A stretch of DNA of 37,779 nt from Thermoplasmatales archaeon SW_10_69_26 (GCA_003009755.1 PXUB01000016.1:1-37779), one strand, 5' to 3'. Numbered from the stretch's first letter, positions 15,454-22,923 are shown. The notes: a model not told the origin generated them from the letters alone. Numbers and translations: made by a program.

Positions 15454-15924
15454 ATGAAGATCACGAAGACCAGCCTGCTCGAGGCCCCACCGGAGTGGGT
15501 CTGGGACCGCATCCAGGAACCCGCGGCGATGAAGGAGATGTCCAAGCCGCTCGTCTCCCTGGAACCGATCGACCCGCCGCGGTTCCCAGAGGAATGGGTC
15601 GACGGGGAGACCTACGAGGCGCAGGTCGAGCTGCTTGGCCTGATCCCGGTGGCTCGACAGACGATCGCGCCCCGACGCCTCGAGGCCGACGGAACACCGG
15701 GGGAGGCCCTCTACCGGTTCAAGGACGAGGGCTCGGGGACCCTGTTCCCGACGTGGGACCACACGATGACGGTGCGAGAGACCAGCGACGGGGCCTCGGC
15801 CTACACCGACGAGATCGAGGTCGGCGCGGGCGTGTTCACCCCGCTGGTCTATCCGATCGTGAAGTTGCTCGTCGCCCACCGGCACCGGCGCTGGCGCGAG
15901 TTGGCAAGCCAGGAGACGAGCTAG
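15454..15924 (+). CDS. SRPBCC-fold protein
   Basis: A 156-residue protein starting MKITKTSLLEAPPEWVWDRI, the usual first strand and helix of the START/SRPBCC superfamily (lipid or polyketide binding). It continues with alternating strands (ETYEAQVELLGLIPVARQTI, and YTDEIEVGAGVFTPLV) and a C-terminal helix (IVKLLVAHRHRRWREL), the standard layout for this fold. The ligand is unknown. It is 67 bases downstream of the amidotransferase on the same strand; co-transcription is possible, and no strong terminator is seen between. Confidence 0.8.
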   Translation: MKITKTSLLEAPPEWVWDRIQEPAAMKEMSKPLVSLEPIDPPRFPEEWVDGETYEAQVELLGLIPVARQTIAPRRLEADGTPGEALYRFKDEGSGTLFPTWDHTMTVRETSDGASAYTDEIEVGAGVFTPLVYPIVKLLVAHRHRRWRELASQETS

Positions 15925-16200
15925 GGAGACCTCGCGAGGGAGGGCCCCGGGATCGGGACCGTTCGGCCGTCACGCAGGACGGGATCGGCTGGGATCATCC
16001 AGTCTCGTTCGTTGCTGGGCAACGTTCTCCGGCGTCCCGTTCCTGCCCGTCTCTTGGTGGCGGCTGCGAGGTGATGGGTCTTTCGCCAGGAACCGTCGAG
16101 GGAGGGCCGGGTGCCGGCCGACCCGTCATCGGGCCGACGCGAGACCGAGCGATATGCGCAAACCTTAGGAACGCTGTCCCCTACCCCCGGATGTCCTCTC
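15925..16200. other. Intergenic region upstream of tRNA-Leu
   Basis: No convincing gene in either direction. CTTAGGA at 16164-16170, about 34 bases before the tRNA 5' end, is the probable TATA box for the tRNA. Confidence 0.4.
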
Positions 16201-16283
16201 GCGGGGGTCGCCAAGCGGTCAACGGCGCGAGGCTTAGGACCTCGTCCCATAGGGGTTCGCAGGTTCGAATCCTGTCCCCCGCA
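16201..16283 (+). tRNA. tRNA-Leu (anticodon UAG)
   Basis: An 83-base class II tRNA. Acceptor GCGGGGG (16201-16207) pairs with CCCCCGC (16276-16282), with discriminator A at 16283. The D-stem is GCC/GGC with an AAGCGGTCAAC loop; the anticodon stem CGAGG/CCTCG encloses CTTAGGA (16233-16239), giving anticodon TAG at 16235-16237. A long variable arm (TCCCATAGGGGTTCG) is typical of leucine tRNA, and the T arm is GCAGG-TTCGAAT-CCTGT. CCA is not encoded and no intron is visible. Its 3' end (from GTTCGAAT) is the left arm of an 18-bp inverted repeat that continues downstream. Confidence 0.95.
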
Positions 16284-16314
16284 TCCACAACGCCGAGGGG
16301 GACAGGATTCGAAC
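16263..16314. repeat. Perfect 18-bp inverted repeat made from the tRNA-Leu 3' end
   Basis: GTTCGAATCCTGTCCCCC (16263-16280, inside the tRNA) is exactly the reverse complement of 16297-16314. The loop is the 16 bases GCATCCACAACGCCGA. The T-arm and 3' acceptor strand of the tRNA could therefore pair with the trailer rather than within the tRNA. Confidence 0.85.
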
Positions 16315-16620
16315 GACGTTTGATCGCGAAGGCCGACACCCGTCGAACGGCCTTCGCGAGAGCCCGTCCGAGCCTGCGAGGACGGGCGAAATCCTGTCCC
16401 CCGCATCCACAACGCCGAGGGGGACAGGATGAGAACCCTGGTTCGATCCTGAAGACCGACGAACACCGCCCGGTCTTCAGGAGAGCCCGAACACACGAAC
16501 CGCACCACGTTCGGGCGAAATCCTATCCCCCGCATCCACAACGCCGAGGGGACAGAATGAGAACCCTGGTTCGATCCTGACAACCGACGACACTACCCCG
16601 AGCGACCCCCTGTCCCTCCT
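16268..16620 (+). repeat. Tandem array of three structured repeat units after tRNA-Leu
   Basis: A 40-base hairpin core (12-bp stem ATCCTGTCCCCC / GGGGGACAGGAT) occurs at 16269-16308 and identically at 16391-16430, with a slightly decayed copy at 16520-16558. Between copies lie two further hairpins. Unit 1: 12-bp stem at 16324-16359 and 8-bp stem at 16362-16387. Unit 2: 12-bp stem at 16447-16482 and 8-bp stem at 16485-16516. The third unit keeps the linker (GAGAACCCTGGTTCGATCC, as in unit 2) but loses the later hairpins. Period 122-129 bases. No ORF fits; an RNA, an att-site relic and a DNA-hairpin repeat are all possible. Confidence 0.85.
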
Positions 16621-16712
16621 GCTGCCTCATCCCGCCCCACACCTTTGCCCGGATGGCTCCCTGATGCCCGGCTGACGCGGGAGGATCGGCCTGACCGTCG
16701 GCGGGCGAGCCC

Positions 16713-17384
16713 TAGACTGCCGGCTGTGCTTGGGTTAAGCTCTCGCCGCCCTCAGGCGGTGAAAGCGCGGAGCCGAGACGAAGGTTCGCCCGGATCGAAG
16801 ATCCGGACTCTCGCGAGGATCCGCCCCTGAGGCCGGCCTCGCGTGCAGGCGCCGGTCTGAGGCGGGCAATCTCGTTGTCGCCCTCCGTCGACAACCCACA
16901 GGGGGTTTCCTTCCTCGGGCTCCGCGACCTTGCCTCGCTCATTCGCACGAGCCCTCCGGGCTCGTACTCTCGGCAGACCGTGCCCGGTCTCCCGAGGGTG
17001 CTGACCGTTGGCTCTCAATAGAGGCTGCCTTCTCCCGCTGGTCGAACTGGCGCGATATGAAAACTGCCAACGCCCGAGCTAGAGGAACTGGAACTCAGTC
17101 TCGGAGGGTCCGGGGTCCCGCCAGGTTACGAGTTCTGACGGGAGTCGCATCGGGGGGCAGAGGAGGAAAAGGGCCCTTGTCGTCCGTGACCGGGCGGTCG
17201 AGCTGGTGATCGGCGGCACCGAGCGCCCTCGTCTTTTTCGGTCAACCCGTCTCTCCCGGTTGGCTTGATGGGTTAGATGGACTGGTCACGGTCCGTTGGC
17301 CGCACGAAGCCCGATTGAAAGGCCGCGTTCAGCACCCTCCCGAGACCGGCGCGAGAGCGTAAGCAAAACACGTCCGGCAGTCTA
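16713..17384. mobile_element. 672-bp non-coding element with terminal inverted repeats (copy B)
   Basis: Bounded by TA on both sides with perfect ends TAGACTGCCGG / CCGGCAGTCTA; the next bases inward match both ends of copy A. No transposase or other convincing ORF is present inside. Internal landmarks: GCGGAGCCGAGACGAAGG near 16770 and TCCGCGACCTTGCCTCGCTC at 16921-16940 both have counterparts in copy C. A 21-base stretch at 16984-17004 recurs inverted at 17329-17349 (19 of 21 identical). It is best read as a non-autonomous or eroded element in a gene-poor island. Confidence 0.7.
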
Positions 17385-17408
17385 GGCTGGACCTCTTCGA
17401 TTGCCTTC

Positions 17409-17963
17409 CTACCCGTCTCCGTCCCCGCCGTCGACGATCTCGGGCTTGCCGAGCGTGGTCTGCTCGAGCTCGTCCTTCTCGACCTCCTCCTTGACGCCCA
17501 CGTCGAGATCCTCGCTCCAGTCCCCCGTCTCCTCGGCAGCGCGCTCGATCAGCTTCTGGCGCTGAGCCGCGCTGTCCTCCTGCCAGCCGGTACCGAGAGC
17601 GATCGCGGCGATGATGTCGGCCTGCAGCTGCCCGAGGTACCGGGAGATGATCACGAACAGGCCGGTGAACACGACCGTGATCCCTGTCGTCGCGCGCGCC
17701 AGCCGTTGGGTGAGCTCGCGGACCCCGGCGAGCGGGGGGAGCACGCTGGCGATCCAGGCAGCTGCCGTCACGATGAACCCGATGTTGAGCAGGAGGATGA
17801 CGAACAGGCGGACGCGGACGGCCAAGCGCAGGCTTTCGGCCCGCTGTTCGAGGACCTCCGAGTAGGGGGAGGCGAAGTCCTGCATGTGGTCATCGATCGC
17901 TTCGACGAGGTGCAAATACCCGGTCTTGGCGTGCCAACCCAGCCGGGAGTGGAACGGGAACAT
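17409..17963 (-). CDS. Membrane protein with two transmembrane segments, unknown
   Basis: A 184-residue protein. Two hydrophobic helices lie at about residues 50-75 (RLFVILLLNIGFIVTAAAWI) and 95-115 (TTGITVVFTGLFVIISRYLG). The N-terminal 45 residues (FHSRLGWHAKTGYLHLVEAI) and the acidic C-terminal tail (GVKEEVEKDELEQTT) look cytoplasmic. No family is recognised. ATG 17963 is preferred; a TTG at 17993 would add ten residues. No promoter box lies close upstream. It ends 25 bases from the right end of element B. Confidence 0.65.
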   Translation of the reverse strand: MFPFHSRLGWHAKTGYLHLVEAIDDHMQDFASPYSEVLEQRAESLRLAVRVRLFVILLLNIGFIVTAAAWIASVLPPLAGVRELTQRLARATTGITVVFTGLFVIISRYLGQLQADIIAAIALGTGWQEDSAAQRQKLIERAAEETGDWSEDLDVGVKEEVEKDELEQTTLGKPEIVDGGDGDG

Positions 17964-18280
17964 CGCTTGGGGAAGAGGCCCCGCAACCTTCAACCATGGC
18001 CCGGAGGGGGGTCCTGCCGGTTGCGACGACCGCGTCCGTGGGGAAGCGGCCCAGAGCGGGCTGTCTGGTTAAGCAGGGGCCGCGAAGGACACGAAGGATC
18101 GCCAAGGCCACGAAGGGCCTGTGACTCGCCGCCGGGCGGCTTTGTCACGGCAGCTGCTCCCAGTTGTGCCCTGGCGTCCCTTCGCGTACTTGGTGGTCCC
18201 CCCCCCGTTTCTTATCCTTACAGCGCGGGCCCAGAGGGCAAAACGGTTAAAGGCGCGGCCCTCACGTCTTGGCTGTCCGG
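17964..18280. promoter_or_regulatory. Intergenic region with DRG promoter
   Basis: TTAAAGG at 18247-18253 lies about 31 bases before the DRG ATG, giving a near-leaderless message. A run of nine C (18198-18206) is followed by TTTCTTATCC (18207-18216), which resembles other TATA boxes here but has no start codon at the expected distance. Confidence 0.45.
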
Positions 18281-19399
18281 ATGGGTCACATCGAGGACGA
18301 GATCCGGGAGATCGAACAGGAGATCAGCGAGACCCCCTACAACAAGTCCACCGAGCAGCACATCGGTCGCTTGAAAGCCAAGCTCGCGAAGCTCCGCGAG
18401 AAGCGGGAGAAGCGCGAGCAGTACGCCGGCAGCGGCGGATCGTCCGGGTACGACGTCAAGAAGACCGGGCACGCGAGCGTCGGCCTGGTGGGCTTCCCCA
18501 GCGTCGGGAAGTCCACGCTGTTGAACACGCTCACGAACGCCGAGAGCGAGGTCGGCTCCTACGAGTTCACCACGCTCGAGGTCGTGCCTGGCATGATGGC
18601 CCACAACAACGCCAACATCCAGATCCTGGACCTCCCAGGCCTGATCCACGGCGCCTCCGTCAACCGAGGCCGCGGCAAGGAGGTCATCTCGGTGGCGCGC
18701 AACTGCGATCTCGTCTGCCTCGTCGTGGACCCGTTCAACCCCGACCAGCTCGACGTCATCGTCGACGAGCTGTACGATTCCGGGATCCGCCTCAACGAGA
18801 ACCCGCCCCGCGTGCGGTTGAGCACGAGCCGGCGGCAAGGCGGCCTCGACGTCTCCTTCACCGTCGAGCCCACGCACGTCGACGAGGAGCTGGCCGAGTC
18901 GATCCTCGACGAGTGGGGGTACGTGAACGCCGATCTGGTCATCCGGGAGGACATCACGCACGACCAGCTCGTCGACGCCTTGGCCGGCAACCGGGTCTAC
19001 CAGCCGGCCGTGGTCGCCATCAACAAGATCGATCAGGCCGACCCCGAGCTCGTGAAGCAGCGGATCGGGGAGATCGAAGCCGAGGGCTGGGAGGTCGTCC
19101 CGATCAGCGCCTACGAGGAGCGGAACCTCGAGGCGCTCAAGGACCTCGTCTACCAGGAGCTGGACCTGATCCGGATCTACCTGAAACCGCAAGGTGGCGA
19201 CGCCGACATGGAGGACCCGCTCGTCGTGCGACGCGGGTCCACGGTCGGCGACGTGTGCGACCACCTGCACCGCGAGATGCGGGACCGGTTCCGCTACGCG
19301 CAGGTGTCCGGCGACTCCAGCGAGTTCCCCGACCAGCGGGTCGGCCTCGACCACCAGCTCGCGGACGAGGACATCCTGACGCTGATCACGCGCAAGTAG
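18281..19399 (+). CDS. drg: DRG-family GTP-binding protein
   Basis: A 372-residue OBG/DRG-class GTPase conserved in Archaea and eukaryotes and linked to translation. An N-terminal coiled coil (KSTEQHIGRLKAKLAKLREK) precedes the G domain: G1 GFPSVGKST near residue 72, G2 FTTLEVVPG near 96, G3 LDLPGLIHGAS near 114, G4 NKID near 247 and G5 SAYEERNLE near 274. The C-terminal TGS domain follows (LIRIYLKPQGGDADMEDPLV, then LHREMRDRFRYAQV). Length matches the family. A TTG at 18269 is in frame, but the ATG is preferred because of the DRG-typical N-terminus. It is followed after 22 bases by element C. Confidence 0.95.
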   Translation: MGHIEDEIREIEQEISETPYNKSTEQHIGRLKAKLAKLREKREKREQYAGSGGSSGYDVKKTGHASVGLVGFPSVGKSTLLNTLTNAESEVGSYEFTTLEVVPGMMAHNNANIQILDLPGLIHGASVNRGRGKEVISVARNCDLVCLVVDPFNPDQLDVIVDELYDSGIRLNENPPRVRLSTSRRQGGLDVSFTVEPTHVDEELAESILDEWGYVNADLVIREDITHDQLVDALAGNRVYQPAVVAINKIDQADPELVKQRIGEIEAEGWEVVPISAYEERNLEALKDLVYQELDLIRIYLKPQGGDADMEDPLVVRRGSTVGDVCDHLHREMRDRFRYAQVSGDSSEFPDQRVGLDHQLADEDILTLITRK

Positions 19400-19421
19400 C
19401 CGCTGCCGCGAGGACGCGGGT

Positions 19422-19580
19422 TAGCCTGCCGGACGTTATCTGCTCAAGTCTCGCCGTCCTCAGAGGTTCGAAGGCGCGGAGCGGGACCGAAGGCTTGCCC
19501 GACGGGCAAGTCGAGGGATTCCGCGACCTTGACCGCTCACGCCGGCGCGAGATCTTGCGCACATCGAGTCCGGCAGGCTA
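19422..19580. mobile_element. 159-bp MITE-like element (copy C)
   Basis: TA-bounded element with ends TAGCCTGCCGG / CCGGCAGGCTA, one base different from copies A and B but changed symmetrically at both ends. The left part (TCTCGCCGTCCTCAGAGG, then GGCGCGGAGCGGGACCGAAG) aligns with the left part of copy B, and TCCGCGACCTTGACCGCTCA at 19520-19539 aligns with B 16921-16941. No ORF. Its right-hand CTA is the stop codon of the deacylase gene on the minus strand. Confidence 0.7.
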
Positions 19581-20372
19581 GGGTTCGATCTCGTCGACAC
19601 CGATCGCGTCCAGCCGGTCGGCGAGGTCGTGCTCCTCCGTCGTCGCCTCCGGCTGCAAGACGTATCCCTCGCAGTCCGGGACCGCCTTCACAGCGCGTTG
19701 CAGCGCCTCGTCGTCGACGTCCTGGGCTGCGCCCCAGCTGGGGATGACGTGGCCCGGCCGCAGATCGGTGTCCCGCACGGCGTCGTTGACCTGGGGACAG
19801 TAGTGGCCGCCGCCGACCCACAGCACGTTGCGGCCCTCGTCGGGTTCGGCCGCCAACAGCGCCTCGGCCAGCCAGCGGGCGGCCTGCTCGTCGTGCCACT
19901 CGTCCCGGGTGGAGCCCAGCTCGTAGAACAGCGTCGGCGCCTCGAGGTAGGGGCCGTGATGGGTGGCCTCGTAGGTGACCTCGTACCCGTCGGGGTCGAG
20001 GCCGCGCAGCTCGTCGAGCAGGCCCGCCATCCAGCCCGGTGAAGCCGGCACGAGGCGGCCCTCTTGGCCGCCGTAGGGGGCATCGGCGACATTCCCGATC
20101 GGGTGCACGCTCAGCGTCGGCCGGCCGGATTCGCCTTTGTGCCGGGAGAGGAACACGACGAGCTCGGGCTCGGACAGCGAGGGCGGCAGCCGCTCGTCCA
20201 GGTTCTCGCTGTGCAGATGCATCTCGTCGATCGTGACCAGGCGCAGGTCCTCGTAGGCGAGCACGCGGTGACCGTCGAACAAGCCCTTCTCGTCCCAGTC
20301 GACGAGCTCGCGGAGCTGGTCGGCGATGTTCCCCGACGCCGGATCCTCCGTGGATTCCACCAGGACGCGCAT
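19578..20372 (-). CDS. dtdA: D-aminoacyl-tRNA deacylase (archaeal type)
   Basis: A 264-residue enzyme that hydrolyses D-amino acids wrongly charged on tRNA (the DtdA/GEK1 family of archaea and plants). Diagnostic segments are LVVFLSRHKGESGRPTLSVH near residue 75 (with HPIGN), TYEATHHGPYLEAPTLFYEL near 135 (His-His) and VLWVGGGHYCPQ near 185, which carries the metal-binding His and Cys. Length is normal. ATG 20372 lies 27 bases from TTGAAACC (20396-20403), a leaderless arrangement. The stop TAG sits in the terminus of element C; without the insertion it would have been TAA, with the protein unchanged. Confidence 0.93.
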   Translation of the reverse strand: MRVLVESTEDPASGNIADQLRELVDWDEKGLFDGHRVLAYEDLRLVTIDEMHLHSENLDERLPPSLSEPELVVFLSRHKGESGRPTLSVHPIGNVADAPYGGQEGRLVPASPGWMAGLLDELRGLDPDGYEVTYEATHHGPYLEAPTLFYELGSTRDEWHDEQAARWLAEALLAAEPDEGRNVLWVGGGHYCPQVNDAVRDTDLRPGHVIPSWGAAQDVDDEALQRAVKAVPDCEGYVLQPEATTEEHDLADRLDAIGVDEIEP

Positions 20373-20797
20373 CGAGCCCGACGAGGCCGCTCGCCGGTTT
20401 CAACCTACCGCCCGAAGCGGTCGTTCGCCGAGCGAGGGGCCCCTACCTTGCCATGCCGTCCAGAGCGTTGGCCGTCGGCGGGTCCGGCCGCGATCACCGG
20501 CGTCCTCGTCACCGTTTGCTGCCTCGAACGAGGTAAGGACCGCGCCGCCGAGCTCGCCCCCTAGGCTTGACCTGGGATCGGGCCTGGCCCTCGTGGGGAC
20601 GCCTCGGGGAACCCGCTCGAGCTCGACCGGCGCCTGCCAGATGCCCGGGTGGGGGGAGGGCGCCCAGACGGTGACCGGCGTGGCGCCCAGCGACGATGCG
20701 CTGGCCGACCGCGAACGTTGATCGACCGCGGGCCAGCCGCGGCGGACGGCGCGGAGACCGTCGAGGCCGAGCGGACGTGGGGGCGCTTGTGCCTACC
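20373..20797. other. 425-bp intergenic region, mostly unexplained
   Basis: TTGAAACC (20396-20403, minus strand) serves the deacylase gene. The remaining ~390 bases downstream of the FKBP gene contain no convincing ORF, tRNA or recognised ncRNA. It is G+C-rich with several short self-complementary stretches (for example around 20720-20740). Confidence 0.35.
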
Positions 20798-21559
20798 TCA
20801 GTGGGGTTGGGGCGCGGCTTGCGCGGCGCCGGGGCCGTGACCGTGGTCGTGTTCTTCCATCTGCTCGCGGGTGACCTCGTCGCGGAACTCGACGCCGTCG
20901 AGCTCGGTGTGCTCGAAGACGTCGTGGCCGAGCCGGTGGCGGGCCATGAACCACTGCGAATCGAAGCTGGCCTCGTCGGGGACGGTCACAATCGCCTCGC
21001 CGTCCTCGACGGTGACCTGGAAGTCCTCGGCCTTGGACACGGCGTAGTCGAGCGCGATGAGAGCCTCCAGCTTCTCCTGATCGCCCTCGATGATCTCGAG
21101 CACCTCGTACTCGTACTCGAGCGTCTTGCCGGCCATCGGGTGGTTGAAGTCCACGCGCACGCGGCTGGCCGTGGTCTGCACGATCTGGCCACGCTGGCCC
21201 TCGATCTCGACCTGGGCACCAGGCTGCAGGTTGATGTCCCGCTTCTCGAGCTCGCTGCGCGGGTACAGACGCACCCGGTTGTCGTCGTGCTTGCCGAACG
21301 CATCGACGGGCGGAACCTCGACCTCGCTCTCCTCGCCGACCTCGGCCTCGAGCAGCGCTTGCTCGAACCCGGGAACGACGCGTTCGCCACCGAGCAGGAT
21401 CGGCATCGGGCGAAGCTCGTCCTCGTCGACGTCCCAGCCCTCCTCCAGGGCCAGGTCTTGGCGGGTCGTGTCGAAGAGTTCGCCGTCGTCGGTCCACGCT
21501 TCGAAGTCCACGAGGACGATGTCGCCCTCCGAGAGGCCGTCAGACACCTTGGGCACCAC
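20798..21559 (-). CDS. FKBP-type peptidyl-prolyl isomerase, long archaeal form
   Basis: A protein of about 253 residues that speeds cis-trans isomerisation of proline peptide bonds and acts as a chaperone. The FKBP domain starts GDIVLVDFEAWTDDGELFDT and includes PMPILLGGERVVPGFEQALL near residue 52 and the insert-in-flap domain (PPVDAFGKHDDNRVRLYPRS). It closes with VRVDFNHPMAGKTLEYEYEV near 137. A C-terminal extension of about 95 residues follows, as in the long archaeal class, and ends in a His-rich tail (EEHDHGHGPGAAQAAPQPH) that may bind metal. Several start codons are possible (TTG 21571, GTG 21559, 21556, 21547); the AT box at about 21580-21587 favours 21559 or 21556. Confidence 0.9.
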   Translation of the reverse strand: MVPKVSDGLSEGDIVLVDFEAWTDDGELFDTTRQDLALEEGWDVDEDELRPMPILLGGERVVPGFEQALLEAEVGEESEVEVPPVDAFGKHDDNRVRLYPRSELEKRDINLQPGAQVEIEGQRGQIVQTTASRVRVDFNHPMAGKTLEYEYEVLEIIEGDQEKLEALIALDYAVSKAEDFQVTVEDGEAIVTVPDEASFDSQWFMARHRLGHDVFEHTELDGVEFRDEVTREQMEEHDHGHGPGAAQAAPQPH

Positions 21560-21786
21560 GCTAGCCAGCAAAGAGGGGGTACAAATGCGTTGGGCGGAAA
21601 CGTTCCGACTCTACGGTCCCCGAGTCGCTGGGGACCTGGCGTCCGGTCGGCGTCGCCGTCGACGGGATCGACGTCGACCCCTGTCACGACGTCGCTGCGC
21701 TCCCGCGCCCACCCTCGATCTCGAGGTGTCTGGATGGAGCGGGGCCAGGGGTAACCCTTTTCGTGGCTACCCGCCTGGGCTCGGTG
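21560..21786. promoter_or_regulatory. Divergent promoter region of FKBP and sucCD
   Basis: ATTTGTA (minus strand, about 21581-21587) serves the FKBP gene. CCCTTTTCG (21755-21763) is centred about 28 bases before the sucC ATG and suggests a leaderless sucCD message. I see no gene between. Confidence 0.45.
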
Positions 21787-22923
21787 ATGAAACTTAAAGA
21801 GTACCAGGGGCGCGAGCTCTTCCAGGAGGCCGACATCCCGGCGCCCGAGGGCACCGTGGTGTCCTCCCTGGAGGAGTTCGACGAGGTCGCCGACGACCTC
21901 GCCTACCCCGTCGTCGTCAAGGCTCAGGTCCTCGCCGGCGGACGAGGCAAAGCCGGCGGCGTCAAGTTCGCCGACGACGCCGGGGAGGCCCGCGAGCACG
22001 TGGACGACATCCTCGGCATGGAGATCAAGGGCCTCACCGTGGACGAGGTCCTGCTCGTCAAGATGATCGAGATCGAGCACGAGCTGTACGCCAGCGTGCT
22101 CGTCGACCGCTCCCAGCGGCTGCCGATGGTCATGGTCAGCCCGGAGGGCGGCGTCGACATCGAGTCCGTGCCCGACGAGGACATCTACACCGTCAACGTC
22201 AACCCGTTCACCGGCTTCTCGCCGTATCACGCCCGCCAGCTGCTCGCCGGCCTCGACGTCGACCGCGACGTCGAGAAGCAGCTCGCCAGCGTGCTCGGCA
22301 AGATGTTCGAGCTCTTCCAGGACCGCGATGCGGACCTCGTCGAGATCAACCCGCTGGCGATCACGCCAGACGGGGATGTCGTGGCGGCCGACTCGAAGTT
22401 CAAGATCGACGACAGCGCGGACTTCCGGAACCAGGACGTCGAGGCGAGCCAGGAAGACGTGCCCGAGCTCGAGCGCGAGGCCAACGAGAAGGGCATCGCC
22501 TTCGTCGAGCTCGAGGGCGACATCGGTGTCATCGCGAACGGCGCCGGCCTCACGATGGCCACGCTCGACGCGATCGAGCACTACGGCGGCAAGGGCGGCA
22601 CCTTCCTCGATCTCGGCGGCACCGACGACCCCGAGAAGGTGAAGACCTGCTTCGACCTGCTCACACGTGCCGACCCGTCCGTCATCTTCCTCAACCTGTT
22701 CGGCGGCATCACGAAGGCCGACACCGTCGCCGAGGGCGTCGTCCAGGTCCTCGAGGAGGAGGGCCTCGACGTCCCGCTCGTCACCCGCATCCGCGGCGTG
22801 AACGAGGAGCGAGCCCGCGAGATGCTGCGCGACGCCGGCGTCACCGCCACCCAGGATCTCAAGAAGGCCGCGGAGAAGGCCGTCCAACTCGAGACGGAAG
22901 CTTCCAACGGAGGTGCCCGCTGA
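21787..22923 (+). CDS. sucC: Succinyl-CoA synthetase (ADP/GDP-forming), beta subunit
   Basis: A 378-residue ATP-grasp subunit of succinate-CoA ligase, the TCA-cycle enzyme that makes ATP or GTP from succinyl-CoA. It starts MKLKEYQGRELFQEADIPAP as expected. The ATP-grasp site shows YPVVVKAQVLAGGRGKAGGV near residue 42, and DADLVEINPLAIT near 182 carries metal-binding residues. The CoA-ligase domain has IANGAGLTMATLDAIEHYGG near 246, LDLGG near 272 and NLFGGITKADTVAEGVV near 305. An in-frame GTG at 21763 is rejected because the family starts at MKLKEYQ. Its TGA overlaps the sucD ATG by one base. Confidence 0.96.
   Translation: MKLKEYQGRELFQEADIPAPEGTVVSSLEEFDEVADDLAYPVVVKAQVLAGGRGKAGGVKFADDAGEAREHVDDILGMEIKGLTVDEVLLVKMIEIEHELYASVLVDRSQRLPMVMVSPEGGVDIESVPDEDIYTVNVNPFTGFSPYHARQLLAGLDVDRDVEKQLASVLGKMFELFQDRDADLVEINPLAITPDGDVVAADSKFKIDDSADFRNQDVEASQEDVPELEREANEKGIAFVELEGDIGVIANGAGLTMATLDAIEHYGGKGGTFLDLGGTDDPEKVKTCFDLLTRADPSVIFLNLFGGITKADTVAEGVVQVLEEEGLDVPLVTRIRGVNEERAREMLRDAGVTATQDLKKAAEKAVQLETEASNGGAR

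Noticed and set aside
16268-16560. Three 40-base repeats with ~82-90 base spacers as a CRISPR array
   Set aside because: The spacers are homologous to each other and fold into matched hairpins, the first repeat is part of a tRNA, and no cas gene is nearby.
16645-17018. Short frames in element B as a transposase remnant
   Set aside because: Translations are low-complexity and show no DDE, HUH or helix-turn-helix pattern.
20986-22887. Long minus-strand frame opposite sucC
   Set aside because: Antisense to a clear sucC with all its motifs; the translation has no recognisable domain.
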